Shown here: in pieces, positions 1 through 8,691 of the stretch | How positions within the stretch are numbered: position 1 is the stretch's first letter | Layout: every line of letters begins with the position of its first letter | NCBI GenBank assembly: GCA_944391965.1 | Contig: CALXVH010000011.1 | Coordinates: 1-47,273, forward strand | DNA length: 47,273 nt | Source: an uncultured Clostridia bacterium | GTDB lineage: Bacteria; Bacillota; Clostridia; TANB77; CAG-508 | Direction of reading: 5' to 3' | Notes under the pieces: model-generated | The model's database searches: none | The model's input: the letters and a program-made list of their open reading frames with translations, nothing else | What the model was told of the DNA's origin: nothing | Program-made: the position numbers and the translations under genes

Positions 1-12
1 TGATAACTAATT

Positions 13-225
13 TTGAAGATATTAATACTTCTAAAAATAGTTCTACCGTTACGAAAAGTAACATCGGTACACAAAGACTTAAGTGAAAGATTACTAAAGA
101 TAAACCCAGTTTTAGCAAAGGAAGTAAGAAAAATCCTAGATAAAAATAAAGCAGAAAGACACATAAGAGGTGGAATGGCCACAAAACTTAAGTATAGTCA
201 TATAAGAGAAGACAAAGTAGGCTAA
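13..225 (+). CDS. spoIIID: SpoIIID, C-terminal part only (5' end missing or broken)
   Basis: SpoIIID is the small DNA-binding regulator of mother-cell genes during sporulation. From about position 58 the protein reads like the second half of the SpoIIID helix-turn-helix and its tail: VHKDLSERL, then NPVLAKEVRKILDKNKAERH, then RGGMATKLKY. The roughly 40 N-terminal residues expected in this family (about 85-95 aa in total) are absent. The 14 or so residues between the TTG at 13 and the match do not resemble SpoIIID, and in-frame stops lie at 1-6. The gene is therefore cut by the window or contig edge, frameshifted or interrupted. The yabG-veg-sipL cluster downstream fits a sporulation locus. 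The family call is firm for the C-terminal part; the start given is only the first possible codon. Confidence 0.75.
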   Translation: MKILILLKIVLPLRKVTSVHKDLSERLLKINPVLAKEVRKILDKNKAERHIRGGMATKLKYSHIREDKVG

Positions 226-255
226 TAAAAGAAAAATTTCTTTACCAAATGTACA

Positions 256-324
256 GATTGCTTCGCAATCGCACCAACATAGGTAAATTACCATTGTTAT
301 ATACGTAAAAATCTGTCGATTTTT
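256..324. repeat. Dispersed repeat family B, copy 1 (two-hairpin element)
   Basis: A 6-bp hairpin GATTGC-TTC-GCAATC (256-270) is followed 36 nt later by a 7-bp hairpin AAAAATC-TGTC-GATTTTT (307-324). A second copy with the same layout and nearly the same second hairpin lies at 31462-31531, between walR and walK. The hairpin spacing is conserved although the sequence between is not, which suggests a structured mobile or RNA element. Confidence 0.55.
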
Positions 325-334
325 CCTATATAAT

Positions 335-365
335 AAAAAAAGCGCTATATATAGCGCTTTTTTTA
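335..365 (+). terminator. Rho-independent terminator after spoIIID
   Basis: Perfect 8-bp stem AGCGCTAT/ATAGCGCT with a 2-nt loop, preceded by an A-run and followed by seven T residues. It ends the spoIIID transcript ahead of yabG. Confidence 0.85.
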
Positions 366-447
366 TTGATAATCGATTTGTATTATACCCGATAAAATTA
401 ATATCACAGGCATGTTTACATTTACATAAAATATACTAGGTGATAGT

Positions 448-1248
448 ATGAATAGAATAAAAAAAGGTAGTGCTGTTGTAAAAAAGACAGATAAGAATGA
501 AATCATATTTGTAGTGGAAAAAATAACTTCTGAAAATAAAAAAAAGGTAGCAATTTTAAAGGGACTATATATTAGAATAATAGAAAAAATACCAGTAGAG
601 GACTTAGAATTAGTTGATAGAAAATATGTTAATAAATATATAGATGAAAGAAATAAAGTATTAGAAAAATTATTTTATACTAGAAAAAATTCTTATAGTA
701 ATATGAAGCCTGGGAGAATAGTACATTTAGATGGAGATAGAAGATATATGGAAAAATCTTATAAATATTACAAAAAATTAGGTCTAAATGCTATAGTTAA
801 ATATGTTCCTGAAGAAAAGCAAGAATATATCATAAAAGATTTAATTTCAAGATATAAGCCAGATATTCTAGTTATAACAGGGCATGATGGAATGATAAGA
901 AAGGGAAGAGATTATAGTGATATATATAATTATATAAATTCTAGATTTTTTGTAAATACAGTAAGGCGAGCGAGAGAGCATGAAGATGGAAAAAATCTAG
1001 TTATATTTGCAGGTGCATGTCAAAGCTTTTTTGAAGCCTTAATGTCTGCAGGAGCAAATTTTGCATCATCACCTGCAAGAGTATTAATAGATTTTGCAGA
1101 TCCATTAATAGTAGCAGAAAAGGTTGCTACAACAGATAGTGATTGTTATGTAACGATGAATGATATTGTAGATGATTTAAGAGATGGTAAAGATGGAATT
1201 GGAGGAATTGGTGCTAGAGGAAAAAAACACAAAGTAACTATATCGTAA
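448..1248 (+). CDS. yabG: Sporulation-specific cysteine protease YabG
   Basis: YabG is the sporulation protease (MEROPS U57) that processes coat and morphogenetic proteins such as SafA and SipL in the mother cell. The 266-aa protein shows the family signatures: GRIVHLDGD near 89-97, LVITGHDG at 141-148 with the likely catalytic His146, IFAGACQSFFEA with the likely catalytic Cys191, ANFASSP near 203-209 and the C-terminal GIGGIGARGK. Length is normal for the family. The ATG at 448 has AGGTGAT just upstream. It is followed by veg, the same order as in Bacillus subtilis and Clostridioides difficile, and by sipL, whose product is a known YabG substrate in C. difficile. Confidence 0.95.
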   Translation: MNRIKKGSAVVKKTDKNEIIFVVEKITSENKKKVAILKGLYIRIIEKIPVEDLELVDRKYVNKYIDERNKVLEKLFYTRKNSYSNMKPGRIVHLDGDRRYMEKSYKYYKKLGLNAIVKYVPEEKQEYIIKDLISRYKPDILVITGHDGMIRKGRDYSDIYNYINSRFFVNTVRRAREHEDGKNLVIFAGACQSFFEALMSAGANFASSPARVLIDFADPLIVAEKVATTDSDCYVTMNDIVDDLRDGKDGIGGIGARGKKHKVTIS

Positions 1249-1342
1249 TCTAAATGTAATACAAATGTAATATTAGCAAAACTAAGCCTAAAATTCGCCT
1301 ATATATGAGGCAAAACCGTTGCTAGACATGAGGTGCGTCGTT

Positions 1343-1371
1343 TTGACACTGTTCGACAAAACTGATATAAT
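1343..1371 (+). promoter_or_regulatory. Consensus sigma-A promoter for veg
   Basis: TTGACA at 1343-1348, a 17-nt spacer and TATAAT at 1366-1371: both hexamers are perfect. The start point would be near 1378, 20-25 nt before the veg ATG. A very strong vegetative promoter is also the known property of veg in B. subtilis. Confidence 0.9.
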
Positions 1372-1400
1372 TAATTCAGTTTTGAAAAGTAGGTGATGAA

Positions 1401-1700
1401 ATGATTTGTAGAGATGATATAACAAATCTAAAAACAGATATTGATGGAAAAGTTGGTCAAAAGATTATTGTAAAAGGATCTTTAGGCAGAAGCAGGACTT
1501 TTGAAAAGGAAGCCACAATAGAAAAAGCCTATCCAAATATTTTTATAGTAAAATATGAAGAAAATGATAGAAATGTAACTTATAGTTACACAGATATCTT
1601 AACTAGAACTGTTGAGGTTCAAGTTTTTGATGGTCAAGAATATAGTCCATTAATACCACCAGCAGAAGATAAAAAGCCAAGTAAAAAAATAGATTTATAA
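1401..1700 (+). CDS. veg: Veg family protein
   Basis: Veg is a small, highly expressed protein conserved in Firmicutes; in B. subtilis it stimulates biofilm-matrix gene expression, and its molecular activity is not settled. The 99-aa protein has the typical body: IDGKVGQKIIVKGSLGR, a YPNIFIVKY strand and VTYSYTDILTRTVEVQVF, matching the SYSYADVLTETVEL region of the family. It is about 13 residues longer than the Bacillus protein because of a Pro/Lys-rich tail. It has its own consensus promoter and AGGTGAT ribosome binding site, and is closed by a terminator at 1725, so it is probably monocistronic. Confidence 0.9.
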   Translation: MICRDDITNLKTDIDGKVGQKIIVKGSLGRSRTFEKEATIEKAYPNIFIVKYEENDRNVTYSYTDILTRTVEVQVFDGQEYSPLIPPAEDKKPSKKIDL

Positions 1701-1724
1701 ATGAACTTGGTTTAATAATAAACT

Positions 1725-1753
1725 AAAATTCCTAGAAATAGGAATTTTTTTTT
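1725..1753 (+). terminator. Rho-independent terminator after veg
   Basis: Perfect 10-bp stem AAAATTCCTA/TAGGAATTTT with a GAAA tetraloop, continued by a T-run to 1753. Confidence 0.9.
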
Positions 1754-1794
1754 GCCTCTTTCATATAAATATAAAAAAGAAAAGGAGGTAAAAA

Positions 1795-3339
1795 ATGAGT
1801 ATAGAAGTTTTGCAAGACAATATATGTATTAATAGATTAGTAGAAAGGAAGAAAAAAGAAATTACATTAGAAAGTTCTATAATAGTTCCAGATGTTAAAC
1901 CAGATATTGTAAAACCAATAGATTTAAGTGGAAATGTTTGTATATATAAAAAAGAAATAATAAATGGGAGAGTAAAAATTGATGGGACAATAGATAGTAA
2001 CATCATATATTTAGTAGATAGTGGAGATGAAAGTATAAGGGGGCTTAATAGTAATATAGATTTTTCTGAGTTTTTAGAAATTGATAGCAACATTTCTGAA
2101 GCTGATATAGATGCAAATATAATTATAAAAAATATGGAATGTGAAGTGTTGAACGGAAGAAAAGTTAATTTAAAAGCTACCATAGAGATAAGTGCTAGAC
2201 TATATTCAAATGATGGTGTAAACATATTGAAAGATATAAACGGAGCAAGAGGTATACAAAAACTTAATAAAATAGTTCAACTAAATTCTATGGTTGGAAA
2301 AAATACTACTAAATCTATTGCAAAGGAAAATATCATATTAAATCAAGAAGAACATGTTGTAGAGATACTAAAGAAAGAAATAAGAATAATAAATAAAGAT
2401 TTTAAGATTAGTTATAATAAGGTTGTAGCTAAATCAGAGGTTAGTGTTAAAATATTATATTTAACAGAAGATGGAAGAATAAACTATGTAGAGAAAATAA
2501 TTCCTATTATGGGATTTATAGATATGGAAAATGTAACAGAAGAAAATATTTGTGATGTAAAATATTGTATGAAAAATATATTAGTAAAATTAAATAATAC
2601 TGATGAAAATTCTATATATTTAGAAATAGAAGTAGAGATTAGTTGTTATTCATATGAGACAAAAGATGTAGAGCTAATACAAGATGTTTATACTCCTTTT
2701 TCTAATATTGAATATAATCGAAAAAGTATAAAAGCAATGGTTGGACTTCAAAATATAAGTGATAAATATGCAATAAATGAACAGATACTAAGTCCAGAGA
2801 TTAGTAATAGTAGAATATATAATGTTAGCACTACAACAAATATAAATACTGTAAAAATAGTAGGAAGTAAAGCTATTTATGAAGGCGAAGCTTTTGTAAA
2901 TATTTTATATGAAAGTACAGAAGTAACTCGTATAGATAAAAAAGAATTTAAATTTCCAATTAATTATGAAATAGACATTTTAGAAGGCATGAGCGAAGAA
3001 AATCTAGATATTATGTTGGAGGTAGAAAATTATAATGTATCATCACAAGGTGATAATATTCAGGTAAATATAGAACTAAATATTAGCACTAAAATGTTTA
3101 AAACTATAGAACTTAATATAATTGATAATGTAGAAGAAAAAGAATTGGAAGAAAATGAAGAATATAGTATTATAGTGTATTTTGTTAAAGCTGGTGATAC
3201 TTTGTGGAATATAGCTAAGAAATATAGAAGTACTGTAGAAAATATAAAACAAATTAATAATATTGAAGATGAGGATAAATTAGAAATAAATCAACAATTG
3301 TTTATTCCAAGATATGTAGAAAAAGTTAAGGCTATGTAG
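1795..3339 (+). CDS. sipL: SPOCS-LysM spore coat morphogenetic protein (SipL-like)
   Basis: The 514-aa protein has an extended beta-rich N-terminal part of repeated SPOCS (DUF3794) units and a C-terminal LysM motif (about 462-507: VKAGDTLWNIAKKY, then NNIEDEDKLEINQQLFIP). This is the architecture of SipL of C. difficile, which binds SpoIVA and anchors coat assembly on the forespore. The gene follows yabG and veg, and yunB begins 1 nt after its stop, so sipL and yunB form a sporulation operon. The ATG at 1795 has a strong AAAGGAGGT. There is no signal peptide, as expected for a mother-cell cytoplasmic protein. SafA-like function is a less likely alternative. Confidence 0.88.
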   Translation: MSIEVLQDNICINRLVERKKKEITLESSIIVPDVKPDIVKPIDLSGNVCIYKKEIINGRVKIDGTIDSNIIYLVDSGDESIRGLNSNIDFSEFLEIDSNISEADIDANIIIKNMECEVLNGRKVNLKATIEISARLYSNDGVNILKDINGARGIQKLNKIVQLNSMVGKNTTKSIAKENIILNQEEHVVEILKKEIRIINKDFKISYNKVVAKSEVSVKILYLTEDGRINYVEKIIPIMGFIDMENVTEENICDVKYCMKNILVKLNNTDENSIYLEIEVEISCYSYETKDVELIQDVYTPFSNIEYNRKSIKAMVGLQNISDKYAINEQILSPEISNSRIYNVSTTTNINTVKIVGSKAIYEGEAFVNILYESTEVTRIDKKEFKFPINYEIDILEGMSEENLDIMLEVENYNVSSQGDNIQVNIELNISTKMFKTIELNIIDNVEEKELEENEEYSIIVYFVKAGDTLWNIAKKYRSTVENIKQINNIEDEDKLEINQQLFIPRYVEKVKAM

Positions 3340-3340
3340 T

Positions 3341-4003
3341 ATGGAAAAGATATATTCTAGAAAGAAAATAAATCTTTCTAAAAAGTGTAGAATGCTAATA
3401 TTAGTATTAGTAACAGCATTGTTTACAGTGGTATACTTAATAAAAACGATAGGTCCTACGTTTAACCAGTTATGTTTAAGTGAAGCAAAATCAACTGCAA
3501 CACAAATTGTACATGAAACGATAGATGAGGTAATGGAAAAATACGGGTATAATGATTTAATTACAACAGTAAAAGATAAAGATGGCAAAATAGTATCTAT
3601 GCAAGCGAATATTGCAGTAATGAATAAAATTGTTTCTCAAATTGCACTTAAAATACAGGAGAAAATAGACAATCAAGATAGTAGAGATATTTCTATAAGA
3701 TTAGGAACCTTTACTGGAATCACATTATTATCAGGGCGAGGCCCGAAGGTTCCTATTAGAATTTCTAGTATAGGTAATTTGGATACAAAAATAAGTAGTG
3801 AATTTGTATCAGCTGGGATAAATCAATCTATACATAGAATATTTGCTAATATTAATTGCAAAATAGATGTATTAACACCATTTAATACTATAAGCAGTCA
3901 GATTGAGGAAAAGGTTATATTAGCAGAAAATGTGATTATAGGTGAAATTCCAGAAAACTATTTAGATTTAGGAAATTTGTTAAATACAAGCAAAAATAAT
4001 TAG
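3341..4003 (+). CDS. yunB: Sporulation protein YunB
   Basis: YunB is a sigma-E-controlled sporulation protein needed for normal spore formation; its biochemical role is unknown. The 220-aa protein has one N-terminal membrane segment (about 18-37, LILVLVTALFTVVYLI) followed by an extracytoplasmic domain with family features: IRLGTFTGITLLSGRGPKVP, then GINQSIHRIFANI, and a C-terminal VIIGEIPENYLDL. The ATG follows the sipL stop after one base and has no clear ribosome binding site, so translation is probably coupled to sipL. Confidence 0.9.
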   Translation: MEKIYSRKKINLSKKCRMLILVLVTALFTVVYLIKTIGPTFNQLCLSEAKSTATQIVHETIDEVMEKYGYNDLITTVKDKDGKIVSMQANIAVMNKIVSQIALKIQEKIDNQDSRDISIRLGTFTGITLLSGRGPKVPIRISSIGNLDTKISSEFVSAGINQSIHRIFANINCKIDVLTPFNTISSQIEEKVILAENVIIGEIPENYLDLGNLLNTSKNN

Positions 4004-4059
4004 TTAACATATTAAATTTCAAAAAAATTCAAAAAAAACTCCCCAAAACCCGAAAAACG

Positions 4060-4068
4060 TGTTATAAT
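4060..4068 (+). promoter_or_regulatory. Extended -10 promoter for ftsZ
   Basis: TGTTATAAT: a perfect -10 TATAAT at 4063-4068 with the upstream TGn extension at 4060-4062. No good -35 is seen 17 nt upstream. The resulting leader would be about 68 nt. Confidence 0.55.
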
Positions 4069-4142
4069 GTGGACGAAGTGTTATATTTTATAAAATGCCT
4101 GGTAATATATTATTGAAATATAATAAATAAAGGAGATAATAT

Positions 4143-5090
4143 ATGGATAAATTAAATGTAAAGAATCTAATTAATATTAAAGTAATTGGAATCGGTGGAG
4201 CCGGTAACAATGCTGTTAACAGAATGATTGAGGATGGAATTGACGGGGTAGAATTTTATGAGTTTAACACAGAAGTAAAAGTTCTTGAGGAAGCAAAAAC
4301 AAAAAACGTTATGCAAATCGGGAAAGAAATCACAAAAGGATTAGGTGCTGGCGGAGATGTATCCATAGGTGAAAGAGCAGCAATGGAAAATAAAGAAGAA
4401 ATCAAGAATATATTACAAGGTACAGACTTATTGTTCTTAACTGCCGGAATGGGTGGCGGAACAGGAACTGGTGCAATTCCTGCAATAGCACAATTTGCAA
4501 AAGAAATGGGAATATTAACAGTTGGTATAGTTTCTAAACCATTTTCTTTTGAAGGAAAAGTACGAATGGCAAGAGCGGAAAGAGGAATAGATGAATTACG
4601 CGAAAATGTTAATTCATTAATCGTTGTTTTAAATGACAACTTATTAAAAGGAAATTCTAGAATTACATTACAAAATGCATTTAAAGAAGTAGATCTAGTT
4701 TTAGAAAAAGGAATAAAAGGAATAACAGATCAAATTGCAACACCTGGTTTAGTAAACATAGACTTTGCAGATATAAGAACAATTATAGGTTACAAAGGAA
4801 ATGCATACATGGGTATAGGTAGAGGAAAAGGTGAACACAGAAATGAACTAGCTGTAAAAGAAGCAATTGGTAATCCTTTAACAGAAACTATGATACAAGG
4901 TGCAAAAGGTGTAATTGTAAATATTGCTGGTAGTGCAGAAATGCCTTTAGACGAAATTAATGCAATAATGACTGTAATTGGAGATAAAGTAGATAATCCA
5001 GAAGCAAATATTATCTTTGGAACAATAATAGATGACTCTTTAGAAGATGAAATAGTTATTACTGTTATAGCAACAGGAATAGATAAATAA
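4143..5090 (+). CDS. ftsZ: FtsZ-type tubulin GTPase lacking the C-terminal tail
   Basis: FtsZ is the GTP-dependent filament protein of the division ring. The protein has the GGAGNNAVNRM nucleotide-binding start (19-29), the GTP signature GGGTGTG in TAGMGGGTGTGA, the T7-loop NIDFADIRTII and the closing strand VITVIATGIDK. Catalytic features look intact. It ends directly after the globular domain at 315 aa, so the linker and conserved C-terminal peptide that bind FtsA, SepF or ZapA in typical FtsZ (350-390 aa) are absent. The usual NTD motif reads NTE. There is no ftsA, sepF or mur gene nearby; it lies behind a sporulation cluster. It may be a second, specialised FtsZ or a tail-less main copy; the sequence cannot decide. 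Confidence 0.85.
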   Translation: MDKLNVKNLINIKVIGIGGAGNNAVNRMIEDGIDGVEFYEFNTEVKVLEEAKTKNVMQIGKEITKGLGAGGDVSIGERAAMENKEEIKNILQGTDLLFLTAGMGGGTGTGAIPAIAQFAKEMGILTVGIVSKPFSFEGKVRMARAERGIDELRENVNSLIVVLNDNLLKGNSRITLQNAFKEVDLVLEKGIKGITDQIATPGLVNIDFADIRTIIGYKGNAYMGIGRGKGEHRNELAVKEAIGNPLTETMIQGAKGVIVNIAGSAEMPLDEINAIMTVIGDKVDNPEANIIFGTIIDDSLEDEIVITVIATGIDK

Positions 5091-5093
5091 AAT

Positions 5094-5177
5094 AGGGACT
5101 TGGGAACGTCGGGATTTGGGGACGTTCCTTTTTTCCCTTTTAGGGATTTAGGGACGGTCCTTAAATCCCTATTTTGT
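5094..5177. repeat. Dispersed repeat family A, copy 1 (two modules)
   Basis: Two successive modules: GGGATTTGGGGACGTTCC at 5111-5128 and a second unit starting GGGATTTAGGGACGGTCC and ending TTAAATCCC. Pairing of GGGATTT with AAATCCC makes it an imperfect palindrome. It lies directly after the ftsZ stop and could also act as a weak terminator. Confidence 0.8.
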
Positions 5178-5223
5178 CACATAAAATAATTAAAGTGCAT
5201 TAATGATGAATATAGTAAAAAAC

Positions 5224-5266
5224 AAAACACCCTAATGTTAAAAAAATAACATTTAGAGGTGTTTTT
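5224..5266 (+). terminator. Terminator-like hairpin before addB
   Basis: AAAACACC and TAATGTTA pair with AACATT and GGTGTTTT around an A-rich loop; the second arm runs into TTTTTT. It could end the ftsZ transcript. Confidence 0.65.
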
Positions 5267-5310
5267 TCTTGTGTAAATATGATAAGATTTAGCATATATG
5301 AGGTGAGCAG

Positions 5311-8300
5311 ATGAGTTTAAGATTAATATATGGAAAATCTGGATGTGGAAAAAGTGAATATTGTTTTAATGAGATAGCAAAAAATGTTAATAAAGAAAAA
5401 ATATATATGATTGTACCAAACCAAATGGCTTTAATGGCAGAAAAAAGATTGATGGAAAAGGCAAATAATTTGGCATTAGTAAATACAGAAGTAATTACAT
5501 TTAGTAGAATGGCATTTAGAGTGAGAAACGAGATTGGAGGAGCTAAAAAAACTAATTTAAGTAAAAGTGGTAAAGCAATGCTTCTTTATGATATTTTAAG
5601 TAAGTGTAAAGATAATTTGAACTTCTTAGGAAAGAATGCAGAAAATGTTGACATTATAGGAAATTCAATTACAGAATTTAAAAAACATAGAATAAATATA
5701 GATAACTTAAAAGAAGAAGCTAATACAACCACTGATATATACCTAAAGCTAAAATTAAATGACATGATTACTATGTATGAAGAATTCGAAAAAAGCATAC
5801 AAGATAAATTTTTAGATGAAAATGATGTATTAGACATTTTAAATACACAAATTTTAGAAAGCAATCAGTTTAAAGATGCAATAATTTATATAGATGAATT
5901 TGTTGGTTTTACAACTCAGGAATATGAAATTATAGCTAAACTAATGCAACTAGCAAAAGAAGTAAATGTTACGATATGTACAGATAATTTAGTTCAGCAA
6001 GAAGATGCAGATAAAGATATTTTTTATGCAAATAAAAATACAGGAATTAAACTAATTAATTTAGCGAAAGAATACGGAATAGAAATAGAGGATGATGTTA
6101 AACTTACAGAATTACATAGGTTTAAAAATTCTGAATTAAAACATTTAGAAGAAAATTTTTATGCAGTACCTTATAAAATATATAAAGAAGAGCCAAAAAA
6201 TATAAAACTATTTTTAGCAAATAACCAATATACAGAGATAGAACATATAGCATCTGAAATAGTAAAATTAGTTAGAAATGAAAATTATAGATATAAAGAT
6301 ATATCTGTTATAACTAAAAATTTAAGCCTATATTCTAGCTTGATAAAAGTTATTTTTGCGGGCTATAATATTCCAGTTTTTATAGACGAAAAAAAGGAAT
6401 TAAGTGAAAATATTCTGGTAAAATTTTTAATAGCAGTATTAGAGATTTGTAATAAAAATTGGTCATATGAAGCTGTATTTAATTATTTAAAAACAGGTTT
6501 TGTAAACATAGATAAAGAAGAAATATTTAAACTAGAAAACTATTGTATAAGATGGGGAATAAAAGGTAATAAGTGGTATAAAGAAGATTGGAATTATGTA
6601 GGAAAAGATGAATATACAGAAGAGGAACTTGCAAGACTAAATGAACTAAGAAAAATGATTGTTACACCAATTAGAAAATTGCAAGAAAAAGCTAGAAAAG
6701 ACAATAGTTTTACAAATTTAACTAAGATTTTATACGAATTTCTGGAAGAGATGAGGATAGAAGAAGTTATTACATCTAAAATACAAAAACTAGAAGAAAA
6801 AGGTTTTATAGAAATTGCAAATGAATACGAAAGCAGTTTTAAAGTCCTTATAGAATTATTTGATGAAATTGTATTAGTCTTTGGAGAAGAAAAAACTAAT
6901 TTTGATAAATATATGAATATATTAAAAATAGGTTTAAAAAATACAGGACTTGGAAAAATTCCTGCAACACAGGATCAAGTTATTGTTGGAGATGTAAGTA
7001 GGTCAAGAAGTCATAAAGTTAGAGCTGTATTTATAATAGGAATAAATGATGGAGAATTTCCAAGTATCTATAAAGATGAAGGATTTTTTAACGACAAAGA
7101 TAGGGAATATTTAAAGGCACAAGGTTTTGATTTAGCTAATGGAAGCTTAGAAAATTTATATGAAGAAAACTTTAATATATATAAAGCATTTACTGTAGCA
7201 GAAGAAAAACTATTTTTGTCATATGCGTCATCAGATAATGAAGGAAGAACGCTAAGACCTTCTATATTAATAACTAAACTAAAGAAAATATATCCAAACT
7301 TACAAGAAAGAAGTGATATAATTACACAGGAAAAAGAGATTATCACTGCAAATAATACATTTGATAATTTAATAGAAAAATTAAATTCTTATCAAGAAGG
7401 AGAAGAGATAGAAGATATTTGGTTTGATGTTTTAGAATACTATGGAAATAATCCTTTATGGAAAGGTAGATTATTAAAAAGTTTAGAAGGAATAAAATAT
7501 ACAAATGTTCCAGAAAAGATTAAGCCAGAATTTATAAAAAAATTATATGGAGAAACTTTACATACAACGATTTCGAGATTAGAAAGATATAGAAGTTGTC
7601 CATTTTCATTCTACTTAGAATATGGACTAAAACTAAAAGAGAAGAAATCATTAAAGTTACAACCAATAGATACAGGATCTTTTATGCATGAGGTTATAGA
7701 TGAATTTTTTGAAGAAGTTGCAGATAAAAAAATAAGCATAAAAGACCTTGAAAAAGAAGAAATAGAAAAAATAGTAAAACAAATAATAGAAGAAAAGTTA
7801 AATTTAAAAGCTAATTATATTTTTAAAAGTATTCCAAAATTTATGGTGCTAACAAATAGATTATGCAGGCTAGTAACTCTTTCTATAGTATATATTGTTC
7901 AAGGCTTACAGACTACTGATTTTGAGGTAGTAGGAAATGAGATAGAATTTAAAAACGGAAAAGAATATAAGCCAATAGAGATAACAACATCAGATGGAAG
8001 AAAAGTAGAGATAACAGGTAAGATAGATAGAATTGATTTAGCAAAAGATGAAACTGGAAAATATATACGAATAATAGATTATAAATCATCAGCAAAAGAT
8101 ATAAACTTAAATGAGGTATTAGCTGGTTTACAATTGCAATTAATTACATATTTAGACGCAGTATGCGAAGAAAAGGATGTAATACCGGCAGGAGTATTAT
8201 ATTTTGGCTTAACAGAGCCTAAGTTAGATAAAGTAAAAAATGCCAAAAATATAACAGATGAAGAGGTAGAGCAAAAAATAAGAGAACACTTTAGAATGAA

Positions 8301-8691
8301 TGGGCTAGTACTAGCAGAAATGAATGTAATTAATATGATGGATAATAACTTAAAAGATGGTGAGAAATCTACTACAATTCCAGTTAAATTAAAGAAAGAT
8401 GGAAGTATGGATAAAACATCTAAAGTAGTATCAAGAAAGGAATTCGAAATACTACAAAAATATGTAAAGAAAACTTTAGGAGATATTTCTGAAGAGATTT
8501 TAGATGGAAATATAGACATAAAGCCATATTATAATGTAAAAAACAAAAGAAAGCCATGCGAATATTGTGTATATGGTTCAATATGTAATTTTAAAAAGGG
8601 CTTTTATGGCAATGACTATAATTATATAGACAATTTAGAAAAAGATTATATACTAGAATGTATGAAAGGAGATTTTGATGAATCTAAGTAA
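5311..8691 (+). CDS. addB: AddB, helicase-nuclease subunit B
   Basis: AddB, with AddA, processes double-strand DNA ends for RecA-dependent repair. The 1126-aa protein has a Walker A-like GKSGCGKS at 8-15, an inactivated helicase middle part and a C-terminal RecB-type nuclease (GKIDRIDL, IIDYKSSAKD, GLQLQLITYLDA). Four cysteines expected to hold a [4Fe-4S] cluster are present at about 763, 1083, 1086 and 1092 (YRSCPFSFY and CEYCVYGSICNF). Length is normal. The ATG at 5311 follows GAGGTGAG. The usual partner addA is not next to it; a pgeF/yfiH-type gene follows with an overlap, so addA must be elsewhere or missing. Confidence 0.95.
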   Translation: MSLRLIYGKSGCGKSEYCFNEIAKNVNKEKIYMIVPNQMALMAEKRLMEKANNLALVNTEVITFSRMAFRVRNEIGGAKKTNLSKSGKAMLLYDILSKCKDNLNFLGKNAENVDIIGNSITEFKKHRINIDNLKEEANTTTDIYLKLKLNDMITMYEEFEKSIQDKFLDENDVLDILNTQILESNQFKDAIIYIDEFVGFTTQEYEIIAKLMQLAKEVNVTICTDNLVQQEDADKDIFYANKNTGIKLINLAKEYGIEIEDDVKLTELHRFKNSELKHLEENFYAVPYKIYKEEPKNIKLFLANNQYTEIEHIASEIVKLVRNENYRYKDISVITKNLSLYSSLIKVIFAGYNIPVFIDEKKELSENILVKFLIAVLEICNKNWSYEAVFNYLKTGFVNIDKEEIFKLENYCIRWGIKGNKWYKEDWNYVGKDEYTEEELARLNELRKMIVTPIRKLQEKARKDNSFTNLTKILYEFLEEMRIEEVITSKIQKLEEKGFIEIANEYESSFKVLIELFDEIVLVFGEEKTNFDKYMNILKIGLKNTGLGKIPATQDQVIVGDVSRSRSHKVRAVFIIGINDGEFPSIYKDEGFFNDKDREYLKAQGFDLANGSLENLYEENFNIYKAFTVAEEKLFLSYASSDNEGRTLRPSILITKLKKIYPNLQERSDIITQEKEIITANNTFDNLIEKLNSYQEGEEIEDIWFDVLEYYGNNPLWKGRLLKSLEGIKYTNVPEKIKPEFIKKLYGETLHTTISRLERYRSCPFSFYLEYGLKLKEKKSLKLQPIDTGSFMHEVIDEFFEEVADKKISIKDLEKEEIEKIVKQIIEEKLNLKANYIFKSIPKFMVLTNRLCRLVTLSIVYIVQGLQTTDFEVVGNEIEFKNGKEYKPIEITTSDGRKVEITGKIDRIDLAKDETGKYIRIIDYKSSAKDINLNEVLAGLQLQLITYLDAVCEEKDVIPAGVLYFGLTEPKLDKVKNAKNITDEEVEQKIREHFRMNGLVLAEMNVINMMDNNLKDGEKSTTIPVKLKKDGSMDKTSKVVSRKEFEILQKYVKKTLGDISEEILDGNIDIKPYYNVKNKRKPCEYCVYGSICNFKKGFYGNDYNYIDNLEKDYILECMKGDFDESK

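Noticed and set aside
425..433. CATAAAATA resembling a sigma-K -10 box before yabG
   Set aside because: The start point would fall at about 439, at the ribosome binding site, leaving no usable leader, and no -35 element is convincing.
1762..1770. CATATAAAT resembling a sigma-E -10 box before sipL
   Set aside because: The region where the -35 should lie is the T-run of the veg terminator; the match is too weak to list although sigma-E control of sipL is likely.
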